Positions 49,814-58,958 of a stretch of DNA of 64,000 nt are shown piece by piece; within the stretch, counting starts at the first letter, position 1; every line of letters starts with the position of its first letter. Position numbers and translations under genes: made by a program. The DNA is taken from contig NZ_FXAJ01000006.1 in assembly GCF_900177535.1 (NCBI RefSeq), positions 1 through 64,000 on the forward strand, given 5' to 3'. The DNA is from Priestia filamentosa. Lineage in GTDB: Bacteria; Bacillota; Bacilli; Bacillales; Bacillaceae_H. Under the pieces are notes generated by a model. The model had not been told where the DNA came from, made no database searches, and saw only the letters and a program-made list of their open reading frames with translations.

Positions 49814-50980
49814 ATGATTGAAGATGGGTTCTTATATGTGAGTATTTTAATCGCCTTTACAGCTATTGTTGCGCTTGCTGAAAGCAAAATTAAAAGCAAG
49901 TTTTTTAAATATGTACCAGGCATTGTATTGATTTATATCGGCTGTACTCTTATGCAAACATTTGGGCTGTTTGGCACGAGTGACTCAATGGATAGCACTT
50001 ATAATTCCTTAAGAGGTGCTCTTCTACCTGCTATGCTGATGCTGATGCTTTTACACTGTGATTTACGGAAGTTATTTAAACTTGGGCCAAAGATGTTGCT
50101 CACTTTCTTTGCAGCCTCTTTTAGTATTATCGCAGGATTTTCTATTACCTTTGCTCTTTTGCAAAGCTTTTATGCACCTGGTACTGATAAAGCGTTCGCA
50201 GCACTAAGCGGAAGCTGGACAGGTGGTTCTGCCAATATGGTGGTCCTTCAAGATATTTTAAACGTTCCAGAAGGCATTTTCGGCTACGCGCTTATTATGG
50301 ACACGATTAACTATTCCATTTGGGTAATGTTTATGTTTTGGCTTGTGCCTTTTGCAAAAGTTTTTAATAAGTGGACAAAAACAGATACGAAGTATTTAGA
50401 CCAAGTGACGGCAGAGCTTGCTGCTTCATCTGAAGAAAGCGAATCTAAAAATATCGGCTTTGTTGAAATGCTTGGGATGCTTGCACTCGGACTTTTCGTA
50501 GCCGCAATTTCAACAGCAATTGGAAATAGGCTTCCTGAACTTGGAGAAGCCGTAAATGGAACAACATGGACCATCGTTATCGCATCTTTTGTGGGGGTTG
50601 TGCTTGCTATGACGAAAGTAGCAAAAATTCCTGGTTCCATGGAGTTATCCAAAGTGATGCTTTATATCGTCATTGCACTTATTGCTTCACATGCAGACTT
50701 CTCACAGATTTTACAAGCCCCTATCTACATTTTATCTGGTTTTATGATTCTGTTGTTTCATGCTTTAATCATGATTCTTCTAGCCAAAATTTTCAAACTT
50801 GATTTATTTACAATGGGCGTCGCTTCTCTGGCCAACGTAGGAGGAATTGCCTCAGCGCCTATTCTAGCAGGAGCTTTTCATCGCTCATTAATTCCAATTG
50901 GCATCATTATGGCTATTATGGGCAGCTTTTTTGGTACGTATTTTGGCCTTATTACAAACTTTATTCTTTCCAAACTGTAA
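49814..50980 (+). CDS. DUF819 (YjcL-like) membrane permease
   Basis: 388 aa with about 11 hydrophobic helices. Conserved segments are GSWTGGSANMVVLQDILNVP and the late helix ASLANVGGIASAPILAGAF, typical of DUF819. The substrate is not established for the family. Its coupling to an L-Ala-D/L-Glu epimerase (15 bp apart) suggests uptake of murein dipeptides such as L-Ala-D-Glu. GGAGGAG precedes the ATG. Confidence 0.85.
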   Translation: MIEDGFLYVSILIAFTAIVALAESKIKSKFFKYVPGIVLIYIGCTLMQTFGLFGTSDSMDSTYNSLRGALLPAMLMLMLLHCDLRKLFKLGPKMLLTFFAASFSIIAGFSITFALLQSFYAPGTDKAFAALSGSWTGGSANMVVLQDILNVPEGIFGYALIMDTINYSIWVMFMFWLVPFAKVFNKWTKTDTKYLDQVTAELAASSEESESKNIGFVEMLGMLALGLFVAAISTAIGNRLPELGEAVNGTTWTIVIASFVGVVLAMTKVAKIPGSMELSKVMLYIVIALIASHADFSQILQAPIYILSGFMILLFHALIMILLAKIFKLDLFTMGVASLANVGGIASAPILAGAFHRSLIPIGIIMAIMGSFFGTYFGLITNFILSKL

Positions 50981-50995
50981 GAAAGGATGAACAAA

Positions 50996-52078
50996 ATGAA
51001 AATCGAGACGATCTCTCTCCATACAAAAGTTATTCCATTGAAAAAACCGTTTAAGACTGCTCTACGCACTGTAACATCAATTGAAAACGTGTTTGTCTTT
51101 TTAAAGCTTGAAAACGGCATAGTTGGAATAGGGTCCGCAGCTCCAACTGTTGCTATTACAGGAGACAGTACTGAAGGAATCAAAGATATTATTAAAAATG
51201 TACTAGCTCCACTTTTAGTAAACAAAGACATTCACAATTTGAACTTTCTTCTAACCGCTATCCAGAATGCGTGTATTGGGAATACGAGTGCTAAAGCAGC
51301 CGTTGAAATTGCCCTTTATGATGGCTACAGCAAGCTGTTGGGTCTTCCTTTGTATACATTACTCGGCGGAAAAAAGACTTTATTAGAAAACGATATGACT
51401 GTTAGCGTAGATTCTGCTGAAAACATGGCAAATGAAGCAAAAAAGCTAATTTCTGAAGGATTCTCGATTTTAAAAATTAAAGTGGGGAAAAACGGCGAAA
51501 AAGATATAGAACGAATTTTAGCCGTGCGTAAGGCTGTGGGTCCCTCTGTTTCTCTAAGAATTGATGCAAATCAAGGATGGAGGGCAAAAGAAGCGGTCAA
51601 AATTATTCAATCACTTGAAAGACAACAGGTAAACCTTACACTTGTAGAGCAACCTGTTGATGCTACTGACATTGAAGGGCTTAAGTTTGTCAAAGAGCAT
51701 GTTTTCACTCCTATTATGGCTGATGAAAGTCTTTTTTCAACTAGAGATGCTATTCGCCTCCTTGAGAACAAGGCAGTTGATTTCTTGAATATTAAACTAA
51801 TGAAAACTGGAGGCATACGAAATGCTCTTACGATTGCCAGCATTGCCCAGTCTTATAATGTCGAATGTATGATTGGAAGTATGATGGAAGCTTCTATTAG
51901 CGTTGTTGCTGCTGCACATGTAGCAGCATCCCATCCTAACATTACGATGATTGACCTTGATGCCCCGCTTTGGTTGGAAGATTTAACTGTTGATCATCAT
52001 ATTCTGAAGGAGAAAATCATTTTATCAGAAGACAGCGGGATTGGTATTTCTCACAACTCCCTTTCCATTTCTGTCTAA
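50996..52078 (+). CDS. ykfB: L-Ala-D/L-Glu epimerase-like dipeptide epimerase (YkfB type)
   Basis: 360 aa from the ATG at 50996 (MKIETISLHTKVIPL), with AAAGGA 8 bases upstream. Enolase superfamily. The first catalytic lysine is in ILKIKVGKNG, the metal ligands are in LRIDANQGW, LVEQPVD and MADESLF, and the second lysine is in NIKLMKTGG. Converts L-Ala-D-Glu to L-Ala-L-Glu during cell-wall peptide recycling. It is followed 18 bp later by a YkfC-like endopeptidase. Confidence 0.88.
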   Translation: MKIETISLHTKVIPLKKPFKTALRTVTSIENVFVFLKLENGIVGIGSAAPTVAITGDSTEGIKDIIKNVLAPLLVNKDIHNLNFLLTAIQNACIGNTSAKAAVEIALYDGYSKLLGLPLYTLLGGKKTLLENDMTVSVDSAENMANEAKKLISEGFSILKIKVGKNGEKDIERILAVRKAVGPSVSLRIDANQGWRAKEAVKIIQSLERQQVNLTLVEQPVDATDIEGLKFVKEHVFTPIMADESLFSTRDAIRLLENKAVDFLNIKLMKTGGIRNALTIASIAQSYNVECMIGSMMEASISVVAAAHVAASHPNITMIDLDAPLWLEDLTVDHHILKEKIILSEDSGIGISHNSLSISV

Positions 52079-52096
52079 TTTAAAGGAGGATTTGTT

Positions 52097-53095
52097 ATGA
52101 AAAAAATGTGGGTTTTTATTTTATCTCTGTTATTTTTGTTTTCTTTTTCTTCTGTGACAAAAGCAAAGGAAATGAAAAAAGATGAAGCTTTTGTGAATGT
52201 TTCAGTAGCGACACTTTGGACAGAACCAAACATTGCAAGAAAACTTGATGCCCCTTCTACTTCAAATCCGGTTGATATGAAAAAATGGACTTCAGCTATG
52301 AGCTATGAGGAGAAGTTATGGCTTGTTGGGAATTTAGAAACACAAGCCCTCTATGGCTCAAAGGTGACCATCCTTGAAGAACAAAATGGTTGGGTTAAAG
52401 TAGCCGTACATGATCAGCCAACACCTAGAAATGACAAAGGTTATCCTGGCTGGATGCCTAAAGCTCAACTCTCTAAAAGCCCTTCCTTTTCCGTCTTAAA
52501 AGAAAAACGTCCATTTGCTTTAGTAACAGCAAACACTGCCCCTCTTTTTAAGGATTTTGCCGAAAAGAAGAAAGGAATAGAAATCAGTTTTAATACAAGA
52601 CTTCCTGTACTCAAAGAGAAGAGAAATAAATTACTTGTATACACTCCAAACAGCGGAGCACAGTGGCTACGCAAATCTGATGCTTCTATTTATCAAACAG
52701 AGCAAGACATTCCAGAGCCAACTGCTGATGATTTAATTCGCTCTGGGAAACAGTTTTTAGGTTTGCCATATCTTTGGGCGGGAATGTCTGGGTATGGATT
52801 TGATTGTTCAGGCTTTACGTACACTCTCTATAAATCACATGGTATCACTATCCCTCGTGATTCATCTGTCCAAGCAACACATGGAAAGCCTGTTGAACGA
52901 GAAGATCTACAAAAAGGCGATCTTGTTTTCTTTGCATATGAAAAAGGCAAAGGGCGTGTACATCATGTTGGAATGTATATTGGAAATGGTGAAATGATTC
53001 ATTCTCCTAATACGAGCACAACGGTGAAAATTGATAAAATTGAGACATCTGGATATGGAGAAGAATATGCAGGAGCAAGACGTTACTTACGTTAA
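52097..53095 (+). CDS. ykfC: Secreted NlpC/P60 gamma-D-Glu endopeptidase (YkfC type)
   Basis: 332 aa with a signal peptide (MKKMWVFILSLLFLFSFSSV, ending near KAK at 24). SH3b-like domains occupy about 25-210. The NlpC/P60 domain (about 215-332) has the catalytic Cys in GYGFDCSGFTYTL, and histidines in VHHVGMYIG and EMIHSPN. YkfC-type enzymes cleave gamma-D-Glu to diaminopimelate bonds in murein peptides and require a free N-terminal L-Ala. Forms an epimerase/endopeptidase/permease unit with its neighbours. Confidence 0.9.
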   Translation: MKKMWVFILSLLFLFSFSSVTKAKEMKKDEAFVNVSVATLWTEPNIARKLDAPSTSNPVDMKKWTSAMSYEEKLWLVGNLETQALYGSKVTILEEQNGWVKVAVHDQPTPRNDKGYPGWMPKAQLSKSPSFSVLKEKRPFALVTANTAPLFKDFAEKKKGIEISFNTRLPVLKEKRNKLLVYTPNSGAQWLRKSDASIYQTEQDIPEPTADDLIRSGKQFLGLPYLWAGMSGYGFDCSGFTYTLYKSHGITIPRDSSVQATHGKPVEREDLQKGDLVFFAYEKGKGRVHHVGMYIGNGEMIHSPNTSTTVKIDKIETSGYGEEYAGARRYLR

Positions 53096-53134
53096 AAAAA
53101 GGGAATCGAGTCTTGGACTCGGTTCCCCTTTTTT
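53094..53134 (+). terminator. Terminator of the ykfB-ykfC unit
   Basis: GGGAATCGAGTC and GACTCGGTTCCC (one wobble) around TTG, with A and T runs on either side. Confidence 0.9.
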
Positions 53135-53243
53135 CGATGTATTTCCCGTAAAATAATACTAATTTATTTTATTATTCCACTTTATTCGACCTCTATTTAA
53201 CTTACATCCAACATTTTAGGCGATCTTGTAGCTCTCTTATAGA

Positions 53244-53990
53244 TTAATCATCCCATTCTACTTCTAGCACATCACCATTTGTGGCAGAAACAGTTACTTC
53301 TGCTTCTCCTTTATTGGATTGAACCTCAATCTCGTAAAGTGCTACACCATCATCTTCATCAAGTTCAATGCTCACAACTTCTCCATCAACTTCTTTTACA
53401 GCAATACTTTCTGCTTTTTGTGCTGTGACTTTCACTTGAGATGAATTAATATTTTCGTCATCGCGGTCGTCATCACGATCATCCTCATCTTTTTGAACAT
53501 GCAGCACATCACCTGTAACAGCATCAATTTTCACGTCCTGCTCTAATCCGTTGTGAGTTACTTCAACTTCATAAACTACTTTTGCTGTTCGGTCGTCATA
53601 ATCTAAGTCAAGATCCGTCATTTCTCCAGATACTTTTCCTAAAGCAATTGTCTCAGCTTCTTGTGCTGTAATTTTAGCTTGCTCTTTTAGCAGATCATCC
53701 TCATCTTTTAGCACTTTACCTGTTTGCCCATTAATTTCAATGTCTTTTTCTCCATTTGAAGTTTGAACTTCTACTTCATAAACAACATATGGACCTTCTC
53801 GATCTTGATCAACGTCTGTAACTTTTCCATCAACTTCTTTTACAGCAATACTTTTTGCTTCATCTATGCTAATTTTAGCAGGTTGCGTATTTTTATTTGC
53901 TTCTTCACTATTTGTTCCCATTGCATGTACTCCATAAGCTGCACTGCCAAATGCTATTGCACCTGCTAATACTGTTGCTTTGAATTTCAT
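53244..53990 (-). CDS. Secreted protein with three PepSY domains
   Basis: 248 aa from the ATG at 53990 (MKFKATVLAGAIAFGSAAYG), with GGAGG 9 bases upstream. The earlier ATG at 53999 overlaps that site. Signal peptide to about residue 23. Three PepSY repeats begin at KISIDEAKSIAVKEVDGKV (about 40), KITAQEAETIALGKVSGEM (about 105) and VKVTAQKAESIAVKEVDGEV (about 183). A very acidic linker (DEDDRDDDRDDEN) precedes the third. PepSY domains are thought to inhibit peptidases or bind ligands outside the cell. Adjacent to another PepSY gene and a two-component system. Confidence 0.85.
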   Translation of the reverse strand: MKFKATVLAGAIAFGSAAYGVHAMGTNSEEANKNTQPAKISIDEAKSIAVKEVDGKVTDVDQDREGPYVVYEVEVQTSNGEKDIEINGQTGKVLKDEDDLLKEQAKITAQEAETIALGKVSGEMTDLDLDYDDRTAKVVYEVEVTHNGLEQDVKIDAVTGDVLHVQKDEDDRDDDRDDENINSSQVKVTAQKAESIAVKEVDGEVVSIELDEDDGVALYEIEVQSNKGEAEVTVSATNGDVLEVEWDD

Positions 53991-54103
53991 AACTTTCATC
54001 CTCCTATCGTTTTCTTACTTTTATATTACCCACGGAAAATGATAAGAAAAGGAAAAGAAAATGATAAACGTATGAGAAAACTATTTAATTTCCATGATGA
54101 AAG

Positions 54104-54135
54104 AAAAACCTTGCACAGTGTGTACAAGGTTTTTT
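54104..54135 (-). terminator. Terminator after the second PepSY gene
   Basis: AAAAACCTTG pairs with CAAGGTTTTT around a loop with inner ACA/TGT pairing. On the minus strand U residues follow. Confidence 0.85.
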
Positions 54136-54850
54136 AGTCATCTTTATCAAGTTCAAAACGAATAATTGTGCCAGTATAAGCATTAATGTAAACTTCAGCT
54201 TCTTGCCCGCTGCTGTCTTCAATCTCAATTTCATATTGCAAAAGACCATCTTCTTCTCCTAAATCTGTTTCTTTTACTTTTCCCTTAAACTTGGTAAGAG
54301 CAATTTCCTCTGCTTTCTTTTTATTAATAATTGAAGACTTTTCACTACCTTTTCCTTCTTGTTCTGTTTCGTTAGTTTCAAGCTTATACTCTTCCTTAGA
54401 TAAAAGTTCTCCGTCCATTTTAGCAATTTTCATTTCCACTTTTTTTTCTTTCCCTGTCACTTCAATATCATAATAAGGATTCTTTTTATCCTCGTGAAGC
54501 TTAATATTTGAAATATCGCCTGTCGCTTGTTTCAAAGCAATATCTTTAATCTCTGTTTCAGTTAGCGATGTTTTACCGCTACTTTTAATTTGAACAAGAT
54601 CTGTTACTTCTCCATCTTCACTATTAATAATAGCTTTATAAATTCCTGATTCATTTTGAAATTGAGCAACATAGCTTTCGCCAATATGTTCGACACTTTG
54701 AATTTTACCTCTATATTTTTCAGTAATAAGACCTTTTACATCATGCTGACTATAATGTTTTTCATCTTTTGATGCAATCGTACGATAAGTACCAAATCCT
54801 AAAATGACAATAAGGAGTAAACTAAGAAGAACAATCAGACTTTTTCTCAT
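54134..54850 (-). CDS. Membrane-anchored protein with two PepSY domains (YkoI-like)
   Basis: 238 aa. One N-terminal transmembrane segment (SLIVLLSLLLIVILGFGTYR) with a likely uncleaved anchor, then an extracytoplasmic part. It carries PepSY repeats at about 95-155 (SLTETEIKDIALKQATGDI) and 170-235 (IINKKKAEEIALTKFKGKV). Located directly downstream of a two-component system, as ykoI is beside ykoGH in B. subtilis, so it may be a regulated target or a co-sensor. Confidence 0.85.
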   Translation of the reverse strand: MRKSLIVLLSLLLIVILGFGTYRTIASKDEKHYSQHDVKGLITEKYRGKIQSVEHIGESYVAQFQNESGIYKAIINSEDGEVTDLVQIKSSGKTSLTETEIKDIALKQATGDISNIKLHEDKKNPYYDIEVTGKEKKVEMKIAKMDGELLSKEEYKLETNETEQEGKGSEKSSIINKKKAEEIALTKFKGKVKETDLGEEDGLLQYEIEIEDSSGQEAEVYINAYTGTIIRFELDKDD

Positions 54851-54942
54851 ATCTGTTCCTCCCTTCTTATCAAAAACTATAGCAAAACAAAATGAGAAAA
54901 CAGTAAGAAAGAACTATAAATGATTGAAATACTGCAAGGGTT

Positions 54943-56322
54943 TTATTTCCTTTTCAATCTTTTTTTGGGCATATCTTGTTTTATATGAAATGGAAGGGCA
55001 ATTGTAAATGTTGACCCTTCTCCAGGCACGCTCGTAAAGATGAGCGTGCCTTTATGAGCTTCTACAATGTTTTTGGCAATAGCAAGACCTAGACCTGTTC
55101 CACCGCTTTTTCGGTTTCTTGCTTTATCTACTCTGTAGAACCGATCAAAAATAGATGCTTGATCTTCCTGGGGAATACCAATTCCGTAATCTTGAACAGA
55201 AACTGTAACACCTTTTGGCTTCTTGTGAAGAGACACATCCAAGTGTTTCTCACTATACTTTAGGCCATTATCAAGTAAAATAATCAAAAGCTGTTTGAGC
55301 TTATTGCAATCGCCTACAATAGTTATGTTCTCTTCCTCTTTATGAACCTTAATTGTCCTATTATAGGCATGTTCTAAGCGCTGTGAAAGTTCTGCAACAA
55401 GGTGAACAACATCCACTTCTTCTTCCTGAAGATCTCCTTGTTCATTGCTTTGAGCAAGCATAAGCATCTGTTCTGTCATCTCTTTCATTCTAACAGCTTC
55501 AGAATGAATAGCTTCAATTGATTCTTCAAGGACTTCAGGCTTTTTTGTACCCCATCTCTTTAGGAGGCTTGCATAGCTTTCAATAACAGTTAGTGGTGTC
55601 TTTAATTCGTGCGAAGCATCTGAAACAAACTGCTGCTGTTTCTCAAAATTCCGCCTTAAAATGTCCATCATATTATTGAATGTTTTCCCCATAATGTATA
55701 ACTCATCACGCGAAGATTTTGGTAATGAAAGTTTTTTAAATCGTCCGTTTTTTTGAATTTCTTCCATCGTTTGCACAAGAGATTGAATAGGTGAAAGCAC
55801 AATATTTCCTAAGGTTCGGCTCGCAAGAATAATGGGAATTAAAATTAAGAGTGACGTCCCAATCAAAACAAAACGAAGAGCACTTAAATTTTCACTCATT
55901 TGTTTTAAGCTTGTTGTAATCTCTAAGCTCACAATTGAACCATCTGTCCAAATCAAGGGATGATATACAACAGCAAACTTTTCTCCATTATATTCCCGTA
56001 CAAATGCTTTTTCCCCATGCTGATACGTAACAGGCAGCTTCTGAAAATGAATTTCTTTTGTTAGAGTATTTGATACAAGCTTATTGTCTTCGTCAATCAC
56101 GCGTATCATTCCATTTGGGGGCAGGTATGCTGTTAATAGCTGTTGAAGATTATCCTGAGGTTGAATTGTACCAACCATGTCTTTTGCTTGAGTTTGAAGA
56201 CGTTCTAGTTCACTGTCTGTTGTCATTTTATTAAACAACAAATAAACAGCACTATTTGCAAGCAACAGTAACGAGAGTAACGTTACTGTTGTAAAAATAT
56301 AAATTTTATACTTAATAGGCAT
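54943..56322 (-). CDS. Sensor histidine kinase (YkoH-like)
   Basis: 459 aa. TM1 at about 8-28, extracellular sensor to about 160, TM2 at about 158-176, HAMP to about 230. HisKA has the phosphorylation histidine in DASHELKTPLTVIESY, and the ATPase has the N box LLDNGLKYSE and G boxes DYGIGIP and GGTGLGLA. Overlaps the response-regulator gene by one base (TGATG-type junction). The signal is unknown. Confidence 0.9.
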   Translation of the reverse strand: MPIKYKIYIFTTVTLLSLLLLANSAVYLLFNKMTTDSELERLQTQAKDMVGTIQPQDNLQQLLTAYLPPNGMIRVIDEDNKLVSNTLTKEIHFQKLPVTYQHGEKAFVREYNGEKFAVVYHPLIWTDGSIVSLEITTSLKQMSENLSALRFVLIGTSLLILIPIILASRTLGNIVLSPIQSLVQTMEEIQKNGRFKKLSLPKSSRDELYIMGKTFNNMMDILRRNFEKQQQFVSDASHELKTPLTVIESYASLLKRWGTKKPEVLEESIEAIHSEAVRMKEMTEQMLMLAQSNEQGDLQEEEVDVVHLVAELSQRLEHAYNRTIKVHKEEENITIVGDCNKLKQLLIILLDNGLKYSEKHLDVSLHKKPKGVTVSVQDYGIGIPQEDQASIFDRFYRVDKARNRKSGGTGLGLAIAKNIVEAHKGTLIFTSVPGEGSTFTIALPFHIKQDMPKKRLKRK

Positions 56323-57014
56323 TAAGCTTGCTCCTTTAGCGTATAGCCTACTCCTCTAACTGTATGGATGAGTGGTGTATCAAAAGGGTAGTCTACTTTT
56401 CTTCTTAAATAACGCACATATACATCGACAACATTTGTATCACCATAGTAGTCAAACCCCCACACATTTGTGAGAATTTGCTCTCTGTTTAAAACTTGCT
56501 GCTTGTTTCGAAGCAGATACACAAGCAAATCAAATTCTCTTGGTGTTAATTCAATCGCTTCTCCGCGTCTAATCACATCTCTTGTCTTCTCATTAACCGT
56601 TAGATCCCCTGCTTGAAGCTGTTCCTCTTCTTCTTCTTTTTGATATATTGCATTTGTTCTGAGACATGCGCGAATTCTCGCTAACAGTTCTTCAATTTGG
56701 AAAGGCTTTGTAATATAGTCATTGGCTCCTTGATCAAGTCCGTTAACTTTATCTACAACAGAGTCACGAGCTGTAATTAATATAACAGGAGTATACGTAT
56801 CCGTAGAACGAATCCTCCTCAGCACTTCCATTCCATTTAGCTCTGGTAGCATAACATCAAGCAAAATAAGGTCCCAGTTGCCTTTTTGAAAGAGCTCTAG
56901 CCCCTCTTTACCGCTCGTAGCAATATCTGATTGATATCCTTCGTATTCTAATTCTAAGGAAATTACACGAGCTATTTTTTCTTCATCTTCAATGATTAAA
57001 ATATTTTGAGTCAT
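56322..57014 (-). CDS. OmpR-family response regulator (YkoG-like)
   Basis: 230 aa. Receiver domain with acidic pocket IEDEEKI, phosphorylation Asp in LILLDVMLPELNG (about D54) and Lys in ITKPFQ. The C-terminal winged helix has TPREFDLLVYLL and DTNVVDVYVRYLRRKVD. First gene of the operon, followed by the kinase and then the PepSY gene. GGAGG precedes the ATG. Confidence 0.92.
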   Translation of the reverse strand: MTQNILIIEDEEKIARVISLELEYEGYQSDIATSGKEGLELFQKGNWDLILLDVMLPELNGMEVLRRIRSTDTYTPVILITARDSVVDKVNGLDQGANDYITKPFQIEELLARIRACLRTNAIYQKEEEEEQLQAGDLTVNEKTRDVIRRGEAIELTPREFDLLVYLLRNKQQVLNREQILTNVWGFDYYGDTNVVDVYVRYLRRKVDYPFDTPLIHTVRGVGYTLKEQA

Positions 57015-57179
57015 TTGTTCCTCCTTATTTCCCTAAAACTTCTATACCTATTTTAACTTTTGTGACTGTTTCTATAATTTGAAGTATAGCATAGGTCATT
57101 CTCTAAAAAACGCCTCTTGCCTTTTCAAATGTTTAATAATTTCAGATTTGTTAATATCAAATAAAAGGAGGTTAATAAA

Positions 57180-57452
57180 ATGAAACATTATCACATTATT
57201 GTCCAAGGAAAAGTACAAGGGGTTGGATTCCGCTACTTCACAGCTCTTCAAGCAGGGGAATTTGATTTAGTTGGTTTTGTTAGAAATTCAGCTGATGGAA
57301 GTGTTGAGATTGAAGTAGAAGGTCCTGAAGAGCGGATAAAACACTTTATAGAGAAAGTAAAAGGTGGTTCTCCTTTCTCACAAGTGGACAAACTTTCTTA
57401 CTCAGAGCAAAACCACCTTGCAAACTTTTCTTCTTTTAAAATTCATTATTAA
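57180..57452 (+). CDS. yflL: Acylphosphatase (YflL)
   Basis: 90 aa, the normal length. It hydrolyses acyl phosphates. The catalytic Arg and phosphate loop are in GKVQGVGFRYFT, and the catalytic Asn is in GFVRNSADGSVEIE. GGAGG lies 9 bases before the ATG. Convergent with nos, 6 bp apart, so no terminator separates them. The same pair (yflL-yflM) occurs in B. subtilis. Confidence 0.93.
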   Translation: MKHYHIIVQGKVQGVGFRYFTALQAGEFDLVGFVRNSADGSVEIEVEGPEERIKHFIEKVKGGSPFSQVDKLSYSEQNHLANFSSFKIHY

Positions 57453-57458
57453 CGTTTT

Positions 57459-58547
57459 CTATCCTTCATATGGTCTTGTTTGATAAAAGTAGTTGGGCGT
57501 TAGCACTTTATTTTGATAAGGTTTATGAAAAATATGCGTTGTAGCAGGTGATAAAGGGGGAATAAGCCATGTCCAGTTCCCTGTTACACCTCGTCCTGCT
57601 TTTCGCTCTCTTTCTTCAAAAAGGCGGAACTGCTCTGCTGCCGTGTGATGATCAACAATGCTGACTCCCTGCTTTTTAAAAGAAAACAATACAGCCTCGT
57701 TAAGTTCGATTAAAGCTCTATCTTTCCAAAGTGTTGCATTCCGACTTGTATCTAGCCCTAGTATAGAAGCCACTTTTGGCAAAAGATTATATCTATCAGT
57801 ATCAGCTAAATTTCTTGCTCCAATTTCTGTTCCCATATACCATCCATTAAAAGGTGCTGCTGTGTAGGAAAGCCCCCCAATTTCTAATCGCATATCAGAT
57901 ACAATTGGCACCCCATACCATTTTACTTTGAGATCCTTAAACTGTTGAATTCGAGGATGTTCAATCATCACTTCCACAATAGCTGTTTTTGGAATGTCTC
58001 TCCAAATTGGTTTTCGTTTCCCAATGCTTACAACAAGAGGAAGAAGATCAAAATTTGTTCTTTCTCCTTGCCAACCTAGTCTCTCACAAACTTTTGTAAA
58101 CGAAAGAGAAGCGGAGTCACCAATCAGCCCAAATTCTGTTTGATAGCCTGCATAGCGAATAAGCTGATGGTTCCAGATCTGAACCTTTTCTTCCCCTTGC
58201 TCTTCTCTAAATATACTAATTGTAGGCCGAACTTTTCCTCCGTTTGTTGCATATTCAATATGCTCAATAAGGGCATCTAATATTTCTTCTTCTTTTCTTA
58301 CATGACGCTTGTCACGAACTGTAAGCGAGGTCCAAAACAAACGCCCAATACAGCGATTGCTATTTCGCCAAGCCATCCGTGCACCATGTTCAAGCTCTTC
58401 AAATGTATGTTGATAACTGCCGTTTCTCTCTATTTGTTCAACAACTGCCGTTATTCTCTCTTCTTTTTCTTCCTCTGTTTTATGAAGCTCTGTATAACAG
58501 ATTTCAATAAACTCTTTTGCCTGTTGGATAAGTTCTTCTGATGCCAT
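57459..58547 (-). CDS. nos: Nitric oxide synthase oxygenase
   Basis: 362 aa, standard for Bacillus NOS oxygenase, which lacks a reductase domain. The axial haem cysteine is C66 in [14 protein letters not shown]. The substrate-binding Glu lies in the [16 protein letters not shown] region, and HTAAEQF and [19 protein letters not shown] provide pterin and dimer contacts. Makes NO from arginine using borrowed reductases. GGAGG precedes the start. Other genes in the window (hmp, nsrR) handle NO. Confidence 0.95.
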   Translation of the reverse strand: MASEELIQQAKEFIEICYTELHKTEEEKEERITAVVEQIERNGSYQHTFEELEHGARMAWRNSNRCIGRLFWTSLTVRDKRHVRKEEEILDALIEHIEYATNGGKVRPTISIFREEQGEEKVQIWNHQLIRYAGYQTEFGLIGDSASLSFTKVCERLGWQGERTNFDLLPLVVSIGKRKPIWRDIPKTAIVEVMIEHPRIQQFKDLKVKWYGVPIVSDMRLEIGGLSYTAAPFNGWYMGTEIGARNLADTDRYNLLPKVASILGLDTSRNATLWKDRALIELNEAVLFSFKKQGVSIVDHHTAAEQFRLFEERERKAGRGVTGNWTWLIPPLSPATTHIFHKPYQNKVLTPNYFYQTRPYEG

Positions 58548-58762
58548 GTAACCCCTCCTCTTTTCTCCTCTTTACACTCTAACATCTCTTTCTTATTGAA
58601 TTATTCTCTAAAATTGAAAGAATCATGAACGTAAATAAAGAAACAATATCCACTCTTCTTATTGACGATCAATTGTTCTTAAAAGATAAACATTTTGCAG
58701 CTTACTTTTTAAGGAAAAGAAAACCTACTACGTGCATACATCTATAAAAAGGAGGAATGCTT

Positions 58763-58918
58763 ATGCTAAATATGCTGCTTGCTACACTTGGGATTCTTGT
58801 TCTGTTCTTTGCTGTGACAGCTATTTTTATCGTTCTATTCCGCTCTTTAGTTGACTTTAGTCAATCTAAAAAAGTAGATTCTTTGCCATCCTCACACAAC
58901 AAAGAAGACAGCATATAA
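58763..58918 (+). CDS. Small single-span membrane protein
   Basis: 51 aa. One transmembrane helix (LLATLGILVLFFAVTAIFIV, residues about 5-24), followed by the basic/polar tail RSLVDFSQSKKVD. GGAGG lies 7 bases before the ATG at 58763. An in-frame ATG at 58757 is too close. Own terminator directly after. Family not recognised. Convergent with telA and divergent from nos. Confidence 0.65.
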   Translation: MLNMLLATLGILVLFFAVTAIFIVLFRSLVDFSQSKKVDSLPSSHNKEDSI

Positions 58919-58955
58919 AAAAGCCAGATCTTCCGAGAAGGAAGGTCTGGCTTTT
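58919..58955. terminator. Bidirectional terminator between the small membrane gene and telA
   Basis: A 14-bp stem (58921-58934/58940-58953, one wobble) around GAGAA, with A and T runs at its ends. Confidence 0.92.
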
Positions 58956-58958
58956 GAT

